Source: an uncultured Oscillospiraceae bacterium
Lineage (GTDB): Bacteria; Bacillota; Clostridia; Oscillospirales; Acutalibacteraceae
Direction: 5' to 3'
DNA length: 11,620 bases
Assembly: GCA_900539855.1 (NCBI GenBank)
Contig: UQDO01000049.1
Coordinates: 1 to 11,620, forward strand
The notes beneath the pieces are model-generated. The model was not told where the DNA came from. It ran no database searches and saw only the letters and a program-made list of their open reading frames with translations. Position numbers and translations under genes: made by a program. Within the stretch, counting starts at the first letter, position 1, and each line of letters opens with the position of its first letter. Positions 6,575 to 11,620 of the stretch are shown piece by piece.

Positions 6575-6989
6575 GAAGGTAATGGATCATTTCACAAATC
6601 CGCGCAACGTAGGCATCATTGAGAACGCCGACGGCGTGGGCGAGGTCGGCAACGCAAAATGCGGCGATATAATGAAGATATATTTAAAGATCGACAACGA
6701 TATCATAACCGATGTCAAGTTTGAGACCTTCGGCTGCGGCTCTGCAATAGCATCAAGCTCAATGGCTACCGAAATGATAAAGGGCAAGCCGCTGTCAGAG
6801 GCGTTGGAGCTGAGCAACAAGGCAGTCGCCGAGGCGCTCGACGGTCTGCCGCCGCAGAAGATGCACTGCTCGGTGCTTGCCGAGGAGGCAATCAAGTCAG
6901 CCGTCAAGGATTACTACGACAAAAACGGCATAGAATACGACCATTCGCAGTTTCCCGACTGCGATTCGTGCGAGCATTGCCACGGATAA
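6561..6989 (+). CDS. iscU: Fe-S cluster assembly scaffold, IscU/NifU N-terminal type
   Basis: This 142-residue protein is the platform on which new Fe-S clusters are built with sulfur from the desulfurase encoded just upstream. The three ligand cysteines are at the expected places: Cys34 in KCGD with Asp36, Cys59 in GCGSAIASSS, and Cys103 in MHCSVLAEEA. NifU middle and C-terminal domains are absent. An added tail, CDSCEHCHG at 134-142, brings three more cysteines in CxxCxxC spacing plus a histidine, which classic IscU lacks. The start lies inside the end of iscS, with GGAAGGA at 6544-6550 as the likely ribosome binding site. A strong terminator follows. Function as scaffold is firm; the role of the tail is unknown. 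Confidence 0.94.
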   Translation: MLYSEKVMDHFTNPRNVGIIENADGVGEVGNAKCGDIMKIYLKIDNDIITDVKFETFGCGSAIASSSMATEMIKGKPLSEALELSNKAVAEALDGLPPQKMHCSVLAEEAIKSAVKDYYDKNGIEYDHSQFPDCDSCEHCHG

Positions 6990-7045
6990 TGTGACGTCAG
7001 GGAGTCTTTTTCCTTGAACGACCCCGACCGCAAACAATAATAATC

Positions 7046-7100
7046 AACCGACCAGCCGTGCGGATGACAGCAGTCACCCGGACAGCAGGTCGGTTTTTTT
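7046..7100 (+). terminator. Intrinsic terminator of the iscS-iscU operon
   Basis: AACCGACC (7046-7053) pairs with GGTCGGTT (7088-7095), and a run of seven T residues fills 7094-7100. Inside it a smaller stem (CGG-A-TGAC and GTCA-C-CCG, 7061-7080) forms around an AGCA loop. It begins 57 nt after the iscU stop codon. Confidence 0.88.
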
Positions 7101-7232
7101 CGTCACCGGCACCGTTGAATTTATATATTTTAGTCGAGCGGTGAAAAACATTCGTATAATTAATTGCCTGACGCAGGAAACGACATTTAAAATTGAAATT
7201 CTAAAATTTATCGCAATATGTGCATAAAACAA

Positions 7233-7253
7233 GCCGACGGGGTGCCCGTCGGC
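7233..7253 (-). terminator. Terminator of the yqfC-era operon
   Basis: GCCGACGGG and CCCGTCGGC form a perfect 9-bp stem with a GTG loop. On the minus strand it is followed by TTGTTTTA. It lies 34 nt past the era stop codon, a natural place for the operon to end. Confidence 0.75.
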
Positions 7254-7286
7254 AAATTCCTAAGAATTGTTTTGTCTGTCGTGAAC

Positions 7287-8234
7287 TTACGACTTCTGAT
7301 CCAGACCAAAAGACCGGATCAGTCCGGCACGGTTGCGCCAGTCCTCTTTAACCTTGACCCACAGCTTCAAGTTGCATTTGCAGCCGAAGAATTCCTCTAT
7401 ATCCGCTCTGGCAAGGCTGCCGACCTTTTTGAGCATCGCTCCGCCCTTGCCGATTATAATACCTTTGTGCGACTCTCTCTCGCAGTATATGACCGCATCG
7501 ACCTCTATGATCGGATCGCCTGCCGCCGTGTCGCGCTCGAAAAACCGCTCAAGTGCGACCGCCGTGCCGTGCGGTATCTCCTTATCCAGCAAAAGCAGAA
7601 TCTTTTCGCGTATCATTTCACAGACCATTACGCTGTCTGCCTGATCAGTGGTATCACCGTCGTCAAAAAAGTGGGGAGCAGGCTTTGAAAACTTCAGCTG
7701 CTCGGCAACCAGCTCGTCAACGCCGTCGCCGCTTTGCGCCGAGACCGGCACTACCGCGTCAAAATCGTACAGCCTGCTGTATGCCGATATTACCGACAGC
7801 AGTTCCGTCCTGTCGGCCAGAAGATCGGTCTTGTTCACGGCGAGCACAGCGTGCAGATTCCTCTTTTTAAATTCTTCGATGAGCGCCACTTCAGCCGCCG
7901 GAAGGTTGTCAGGGTCAAATCCGAACTTCGGCGCCGCCTCTACTACGAGGGTCACCGCGTCGACGCCCGACATGCCGTCCGACACCGACCGCATCATGCT
8001 CTCGCCCAGCTTATTTTTCGGCTTGTGAAAGCCCGGCGTGTCGATGTAGACAAGCTGATCCTCGCCTTTTGTCAGCACGCCCATTATACGCGTCCTCGTG
8101 GTCTGCGGCTTGTTTGAGACTATAGCTATTTTCTGCCCGATTATCCTGTTTAACAGCGATGATTTACCGACATTCGGTCTGCCCACCACCGCTATGAACG
8201 CCGAGCGCTCGACGTTTCCGCTATTGCTGTTCAT
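7287..8234 (-). CDS. era: Era, ribosome-assembly GTPase with KH domain
   Basis: Era binds GTP and the 3' end of 16S rRNA and aids maturation of the small ribosomal subunit. The 315-residue protein has the G1 loop GRPNVGKS (18-25), the switch I region QTTRTRI (44-50), G3 DTPG (65-68) and G4 NKTD (134-137). The KH RNA-binding domain follows, with GIIIGKGG at 258-265 and the conserved LKLWVKVKEDWRN from 289. The length is slightly above the usual 300. ATG 8234 is supported by GGAGAAA (8250-8244) nine bases upstream. It is the last gene of the operon, 15 nt after ybeY; both products act in rRNA processing, so the pairing makes functional sense. Bacillus has dgkA and cdd in between; they are absent here. 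Confidence 0.96.
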   Translation of the reverse strand: MNSNSGNVERSAFIAVVGRPNVGKSSLLNRIIGQKIAIVSNKPQTTRTRIMGVLTKGEDQLVYIDTPGFHKPKNKLGESMMRSVSDGMSGVDAVTLVVEAAPKFGFDPDNLPAAEVALIEEFKKRNLHAVLAVNKTDLLADRTELLSVISAYSRLYDFDAVVPVSAQSGDGVDELVAEQLKFSKPAPHFFDDGDTTDQADSVMVCEMIREKILLLLDKEIPHGTAVALERFFERDTAAGDPIIEVDAVIYCERESHKGIIIGKGGAMLKKVGSLARADIEEFFGCKCNLKLWVKVKEDWRNRAGLIRSFGLDQKS

Positions 8235-8249
8235 AAATTATTGTTTCTC

Positions 8250-8744
8250 CTACTCGGTAAAGGTGACCTCTCTGGTCAGTCCCATCTTCAGCAGGACGTC
8301 CTCTTCCTTTTCTCGCATTGTTGCAGCTTCGATGCCGCCGTTTACATGGTCATATCCCAACAGATGAAGCATTGAATGTACGGTCAGGAAAGCCATTTCA
8401 CGCTGGAAGGAATGACCGTATTCCTCAGCCTGCCTTACGGCATGCTCAACCGATATCACAACGTCTCCCAGCATTTTGGCGCCGGTCTCGGGGTCATCGT
8501 CGTAAACGCCGTTTTCTCCGAGCGGAAACGACAGCACGTCGGTCGCTGCGTCAACATTCCTGAATTCCTTATTGAGCCTATGTATCTCCTCGTCGTCAAC
8601 AAAGGTCACACCGACCTCGGCAGGATGCCCGAAGCCCTCGCCGGTCAACACCGCCGCGCAGGCGCGGCGCACCAGCATCCTGATCCCGGTCGGGATCTTT
8701 TCTTTTTTCTGCTTATTTGTTATCACTACTTTTATTTTGTCCAT
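8250..8744 (-). CDS. ybeY: YbeY, rRNA-maturation metalloendoribonuclease
   Basis: YbeY is a zinc-dependent RNase needed for rRNA end maturation and ribosome quality control. This 164-residue protein shows the defining H3xH5xH motif in HSMLHLLGYDH, with His123, His127 and His133 as metal ligands. The conserved segment FRNVDAATDVLSFP (61-74) and the MLGDVVIS segment (91-98) are also present. The length is normal. The gene overlaps the end of phoH by 32 nt, and its site GAGGC lies within phoH, so translation is probably coupled. The stop codon is 15 nt from the start of era, and its TAG forms part of era's ribosome binding site region. Confidence 0.95.
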   Translation of the reverse strand: MDKIKVVITNKQKKEKIPTGIRMLVRRACAAVLTGEGFGHPAEVGVTFVDDEEIHRLNKEFRNVDAATDVLSFPLGENGVYDDDPETGAKMLGDVVISVEHAVRQAEEYGHSFQREMAFLTVHSMLHLLGYDHVNGGIEAATMREKEEDVLLKMGLTREVTFTE

Positions 8745-9714
8745 ATTGCCTCATCTGCTTCCTTTCCTCATATTTTTCATATGCCTTTATTATCTGCTGC
8801 ACAAGCCTGTGCCGCACAACATCCCGTTCGCCGAACCGCACTATCGCGATATCGTCAACATCCTTTAAAATGTTTAAGACCTCCTTAAGTCCCGAACGCT
8901 TGCCGTCGGGCAGGTCGATCTGCGTGATATCGCCGGTCACGACCGCCTTTGAGCCGAAGCCCAGTCTTGTCAGGAACATTTTCATCTGCTCTGAGGTGGT
9001 GTTCTGTGCCTCGTCAAGTATTATAAAGCTGTCGTCAAGTGTCCTGCCGCGCATGTAGGCGAGCGTAGCTACCTCGATATCGCCGCGCTCCTGGCAGCGC
9101 TGGAAATTTTCCGCTCCAAGCATGTCAAAAAGTGCGTCGTAAAGCGGCCGCAGGTACGGGTCGACCTTCTGCTGAAGGTCGCCGGGCAGAAATCCCAGCT
9201 TTTCGCCTGCCTCGACCGCCGGTCTTGTCAGTATTATACGGTTGACGTTTTTTGCCCTGAAGGCTTCGACCGCCATTGCAACCGCAAGATAGGTCTTGCC
9301 CGTTCCGGCCGGTCCCACACCGATGGTCACGGTGTTTTCCCTTATGGCTTCGACGTATTTTTTCTGACCGATGGTCTTGGGCTTTATCGGTTTGCCCTTT
9401 GACGTTATGCATATGCAATCGGTGTCGGACAGCTTTTCGATGCCTGCCTCGTCGCCGTCGGAGGCAAGCGACATGACGTACCTGACGCTCTGCTCGGTCA
9501 GCGTTTCGCCCTTATTAAGCAGCGACAAAAGACCGTTTACCGTTCTTGCGGCTCTCATGACGTTCTCCGCTTCGCCCGATATCCTTATTTCTCCCGAGCG
9601 GAAGCTGATGCTGACCGAAAGCTCGCTCTCGATCATCCTGACGTTTTCGTCAAGGTTTCCGAACAGCCCCACGACCTGCTCCATGCGCTCGATATTTATT
9701 ATCTGTTCAGCCAA
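8713..9714 (-). CDS. phoH: PhoH-like ATPase
   Basis: PhoH family proteins are cytoplasmic P-loop ATPases, related to helicase-like domains and thought to act on RNA; their exact substrate is not settled. The 333-residue protein has an N-terminal region with KH-like character (about 1-75), Walker A GPAGTGKT at 134-141, ILTRPAVEAGEKLGFLPGD from 161, and Walker B ILDEAQ at 232-237. The length fits the family. The start codon is TTG at 9714, seven bases after GGAG (9725-9722); the first ATG would be ten codons further in and has no comparable site. The gene follows yqfD by 71 nt, a gap filled by a small palindromic element, and overlaps ybeY. Confidence 0.94.
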   Translation of the reverse strand: MAEQIINIERMEQVVGLFGNLDENVRMIESELSVSISFRSGEIRISGEAENVMRAARTVNGLLSLLNKGETLTEQSVRYVMSLASDGDEAGIEKLSDTDCICITSKGKPIKPKTIGQKKYVEAIRENTVTIGVGPAGTGKTYLAVAMAVEAFRAKNVNRIILTRPAVEAGEKLGFLPGDLQQKVDPYLRPLYDALFDMLGAENFQRCQERGDIEVATLAYMRGRTLDDSFIILDEAQNTTSEQMKMFLTRLGFGSKAVVTGDITQIDLPDGKRSGLKEVLNILKDVDDIAIVRFGERDVVRHRLVQQIIKAYEKYEERKQMRQYGQNKSSDNK

Positions 9715-9726
9715 AAAATCACTCCG

Positions 9727-9772
9727 ATGTGTAAAAACCGACTGGGCACCGGACGGTGCTGTCCCTACACAT
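9727..9772. repeat. Short palindromic element between yqfD and phoH
   Basis: ATGTGTA (9727-9733) and TACACAT (9766-9772) are 7-bp inverted ends. Inside them, GCACC (9746-9750) and GGTGC (9755-9759) form a second stem, flanked by further GG/CC pairs. The minus strand reads GTGTAGGGAC at one end. This nested palindrome with short terminal inverted repeats looks like a REP- or MITE-type dispersed element of Clostridia; that identity is from memory and unverified. Confidence 0.5.
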
Positions 9773-9777
9773 AGTAT

Positions 9778-9806
9778 AGTGTACCTTATTTTTCCTCATA
9801 AATCAA
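9778..9806 (-). promoter_or_regulatory. Possible internal promoter for phoH-ybeY-era
   Basis: TTGATT (9806-9801) and TACACT (9783-9778), 17 nt apart on the minus strand, lie at the end of yqfD. A vegetative promoter here would let phoH, ybeY and era be expressed apart from the sporulation genes. The boxes are imperfect, and a TATACT lies a few bases further on. Confidence 0.3.
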
Positions 9807-10961
9807 TAATAAATCAACATTTGCTATATTTTCTGTGCATGAGTATTTTGCCACGGCGGTGACACCCCCGTCCGTTTCGGTAAACGACACCTCGCGCGAC
9901 AGTATCTCGGCGTTTTTAAGCTGCTCGCCCTCCTCTGCCGCCAGCATTTCAAGCGCCATCTGGCGCGCCGTTTCCGTGTCCACGGTGACCGTCTTTTTTT
10001 CCACCTCGCAAAATGTGGTTTCGGTCAGCATTACCGGGATGTACATGCCGTTGCTTTCAAACCGCTTTACATTTTTTGACGCGACATATTCGCCGTCCAG
10101 AGAGCCTAAGTAAAGTGGAATATCGATCCCGAAAAACGACAGAACACGCCGCGTTTTGACGCGCCCCGTCCCGACCGTGACCTCTCTTTCGAGCGGTTCC
10201 GACCGGGAAATTGTGTGCTCGGTCGAGGCGTAGATTTTTCCCGACGACCGCCCGACAAACGTGCTGCCGTCCTTGTATTCGGTTATTCCCGACACAAGAA
10301 CGTCGCCTGCCGCAACGGTCTGACCGACCTTCACAAGTATATTGCCGTTTGTGACCTCTATTGCGGTTATAACTCCATCGGTCGAAGCGACGAGATCGCA
10401 GGGACTGCGGTCGGTTTTTTCGGTGCCGATGCTTTCGGAAATGTTGACGGTAGCCCTTGCCCCCTCAATGTTGACCGACGCCCATGCAATGCCGTCGACC
10501 TTGAGCGCAAGACGCGTCCTGAGCACCTCGGGATCGACCGAGCTTATGGGAACGCCCTCGTGCAGTCCAAGCTCTGACAGCGCGTTCAGTATTTCCGGCT
10601 CCGAAATTCTGTCAAGACCCACCACCTTTACGTTCCATATGTGCCCCGACAAAAAGACGAGTGCCGCCGCGTACACGATCACGCCTGCCGCAAAGCCGAC
10701 GCGCAGCCTGTACCTGTGCATGAAAAAGGGCAGTCCGCAGCGCTCCGTTGCCCTGATTCTGACCTTGTTTCTGCCTTTGTAACGGCGCATTTTTTTATAA
10801 TCCCTTACCTTGACACAGGCGGCCATGCATTTGCCTTCGCGCCGCATATCCCAGACGCTGACGCCGTTTGCGGCGAGCTGATTGAATAGGCGCTCCGGAA
10901 AATCGCCTGAAACCGAAAAGCGCACATACCCTAAAATGTAACGGAGTAAGGTTATAAGCAT
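9786..10961 (-). CDS. yqfD: Sporulation protein YqfD
   Basis: A 391-residue membrane protein of the YqfD family, which in Bacillus belongs to the sigma-E regulon and supports sporulation; its biochemical role is not known. A cytoplasmic N-terminal part of about 85 residues is rich in Lys/Arg (RDYKKMRRYKGRNKVRIR, 53-70). One clear membrane segment follows (88-106). After it comes a stretch beginning WNVKVVGL (109) that resembles a POTRA/FtsQ-like fold, then a segment with GQTVAAGDVLVSG reminiscent of barrel-sandwich hybrid domains. The C-terminal part lies outside the membrane in this model. The length is typical. ATG 10961 follows GGAGG (10973-10969) by 7 nt and overlaps the end of yqfC by 10 nt, which suggests coupling. 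Confidence 0.92.
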   Translation of the reverse strand: MLITLLRYILGYVRFSVSGDFPERLFNQLAANGVSVWDMRREGKCMAACVKVRDYKKMRRYKGRNKVRIRATERCGLPFFMHRYRLRVGFAAGVIVYAAALVFLSGHIWNVKVVGLDRISEPEILNALSELGLHEGVPISSVDPEVLRTRLALKVDGIAWASVNIEGARATVNISESIGTEKTDRSPCDLVASTDGVITAIEVTNGNILVKVGQTVAAGDVLVSGITEYKDGSTFVGRSSGKIYASTEHTISRSEPLEREVTVGTGRVKTRRVLSFFGIDIPLYLGSLDGEYVASKNVKRFESNGMYIPVMLTETTFCEVEKKTVTVDTETARQMALEMLAAEEGEQLKNAEILSREVSFTETDGGVTAVAKYSCTENIANVDLLLIYEEK

Positions 10962-11257
10962 GCTCCGCCCTCCGTTTCAAAGGCTACCGAAGCTATTTTT
11001 CCGCTTATTTCGGCTAAGGTGTCGGTCAGCTCCTCCATGCAAAGTCCCGTGCCGCAGAAGGTGACGGTACCGCTTTGCACACGCAGCCTTATAATGTTTT
11101 CATAGTAATCGATAACCCCCAAGCAGCCGTCGACCGACGCCTGCCGGTCACCGCAGATGTGCGTGACGGGGCCCTTTACGCCGGCTGTCTCGCGAGTGTC
11201 AAAAAATTTAATTTTATTGGATTTTGTTTTCATGTCGGTTTTAAGCTTTCTCCCCAC
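10952..11257 (-). CDS. yqfC: Sporulation protein YqfC (YabP/YqfC family)
   Basis: A small 101-residue protein of the YabP/YqfC family, encoded next to YqfD in spore formers. Its role is not established beyond association with the sigma-E stage of sporulation. Family traits visible are the central segment VDGCLGVIDYYENIIRLRVQSGTVTFCG (by position about 42-69) and a following short helix with CMEELTDTLAEISG. The start is a GTG at 11257, seven bases after GGAGGGG (11271-11265). A later ATG at 11233 has a poorly spaced site. It is the first gene of the minus-strand operon, overlapping yqfD by 10 nt. The presence of yqfC/yqfD is the best sign in the window that the host or its ancestors form spores. 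Confidence 0.9.
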   Translation of the reverse strand: MGRKLKTDMKTKSNKIKFFDTRETAGVKGPVTHICGDRQASVDGCLGVIDYYENIIRLRVQSGTVTFCGTGLCMEELTDTLAEISGKIASVAFETEGGACL

Positions 11258-11281
11258 TGTATTTCCCCTCCGTCCTTAGTA

Positions 11282-11310
11282 AAATTATGCAAAACAGCCG
11301 CATTAAATTC
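11282..11310 (-). promoter_or_regulatory. Possible sigma-E-type promoter of yqfC
   Basis: On the minus strand, CATAATTT (11289-11282) resembles the sigma-E -10 element, and GAATTT (11310-11305) stands 15 nt upstream as a loose -35. In Bacillus yqfC and yqfD are sigma-E-controlled, which makes the reading plausible but not proven. Confidence 0.35.
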
Positions 11311-11331
11311 CGGCAGTCGCCCTAAAAGCCG

Positions 11332-11360
11332 TTGACAAATCGCGGATTATGGTGTATAGT
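11332..11360 (+). promoter_or_regulatory. Strong sigma-A promoter upstream of the tRNA-Arg copies
   Basis: TTGACA (11332-11337) and TATAGT (11355-11360) with a 17-nt spacer. Transcription would begin near 11367, a few bases before the first tRNA-like sequence. It faces away from the yqfC promoter. Confidence 0.88.
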
Positions 11361-11373
11361 ATATAGGCTGTAT

Positions 11374-11413
11374 GCGCCAGTAGCTCAGTTGGATAGAGCG
11401 TCCGCCTCCTAAG
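11374..11413 (+). pseudogene. 5' half of a tRNA-Arg(CCT), truncated after the anticodon loop
   Basis: The sequence begins with acceptor arm GCGCCAG, then a full D arm (GCTC, AGTTGGATA, GAGC) and the anticodon stem and loop with CTCCTAA. After CTCCTAAG the tRNA match stops: the 3' side of the anticodon stem, the T arm and the acceptor 3' strand are absent, replaced by unrelated sequence that includes a CCGCC/GGCGG hairpin (11431-11445). The first 43 nt, counted from 11371, recur exactly at 11463-11505. It cannot form a tRNA. Confidence 0.8.
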
Positions 11414-11465
11414 AGAACCAAGAGCGTTCCCCGCCAGAGGGGCGGTCGCCCTTAAAATTAAATAT

Positions 11466-11534
11466 GCGCCAGTAGCTCAGTTGGATAGAGCGTCCGCCTC
11501 CTAAGCGGCAGATGGTTCGATTCCTTCGAGCCTT
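11466..11534 (+). pseudogene. Degenerate tRNA-Arg(CCT)
   Basis: The first 40 nt equal the copy at 11374. Here the anticodon stem continues (TCCGC against GCGGC, four of five pairs), but only about one base remains of the variable loop before a T arm GATGG-TTCGATT-CCTTC with a T/T mismatch. The 3' sequence GAGCCTT does not pair with the 5' acceptor GCGCCAG (two Watson-Crick pairs and one G/T). It is probably a pseudogene, though processing of the transcript cannot be excluded. Confidence 0.72.
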
Positions 11535-11558
11535 GAAAATTGCATAAAACTTATAAAT

Positions 11559-11620
11559 GTCTCAGTAGCTCAGCTGGATAGAGCACACGCCTCCTAAGCG
11601 TGGGGTCGGAGGTTCAAATC
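11559..11620 (+). tRNA. tRNA-Arg(CCT), cut by the window end
   Basis: GTCTCAG acceptor strand, D arm GCTC-AGCTGGATA-GAGC, anticodon stem CACGC/GCGTG with five pairs, loop CTCCTAA with anticodon CCT at 11593-11595 (reads AGG), variable GGGTC, T stem GGAGG and T loop start TTCAAAT. The window ends one base into the 3' side of the T stem. All visible parts are sound, so this is probably the working gene. Its stems differ from those of the two broken copies, so they are not simple duplicates of it. Confidence 0.88.

Noticed and set aside
7218..7688. 156-residue plus-strand frame opposite era
   Set aside because: Antisense shadow of the era KH domain with no ribosome binding site; it starts across the operon terminator hairpin.

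Overview
The window looks like a chromosomal segment of a low-to-mid GC, endospore-forming Firmicute of the class Clostridia (Ruminococcaceae/Oscillospiraceae-like). The signs are the yqfC-yqfD sporulation pair ahead of phoH-ybeY-era, Gram-positive ribosome binding sites, consensus sigma-A promoters, a glycine riboswitch in front of a sodium:amino-acid symporter, and a lipoprotein cyclophilin. This placement comes from gene order and motifs, not from a database search.

Layout. (1) Positions 1-2702, plus strand: a tight three-gene run of a cytoplasmic cyclophilin-type prolyl isomerase, a paralogous lipoprotein prolyl isomerase and glucose-1-phosphate thymidylyltransferase, with 19-nt gaps. (2) 2703-3342: a non-coding stretch packed with perfect palindromes, including a 24-bp palindrome present twice. 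(3) 3343-5223, minus strand: an AGCS-family Na+/alanine-or-glycine symporter behind a leader holding a two-aptamer glycine riboswitch and an intrinsic terminator. (4) 5305-7100, plus strand: a consensus promoter, cysteine desulfurase and an overlapping Fe-S scaffold gene, closed by a strong terminator. The AT-rich stretch 7101-7230 holds nothing I recognise. (5) 7233-11310, minus strand: yqfC-yqfD-phoH-ybeY-era, a compact version of the Bacillus locus without yqfF, dgkA or cdd, ending in a terminator at 7233-7253. A short palindromic element lies between yqfD and phoH. (6) 11332-11620, plus strand: a consensus promoter followed by two defective tRNA-Arg(CCT) copies and a third, apparently sound copy cut by the window end.

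How the genes fit together. The prolyl isomerases assist protein folding inside and outside the membrane. IscS and IscU form a minimal Fe-S assembly unit. PhoH, YbeY and Era belong to RNA and ribosome maturation, and YqfC/YqfD to sporulation. The riboswitch ties import of a small amino acid to the glycine level.

Most of the window is ordinary housekeeping sequence. I did not find a new multi-gene system. The parts that deserve a second look are the broken tRNA-Arg copies behind a strong promoter, the palindrome cluster at 2713-3115 and the small palindromic insert at 9727-9772.
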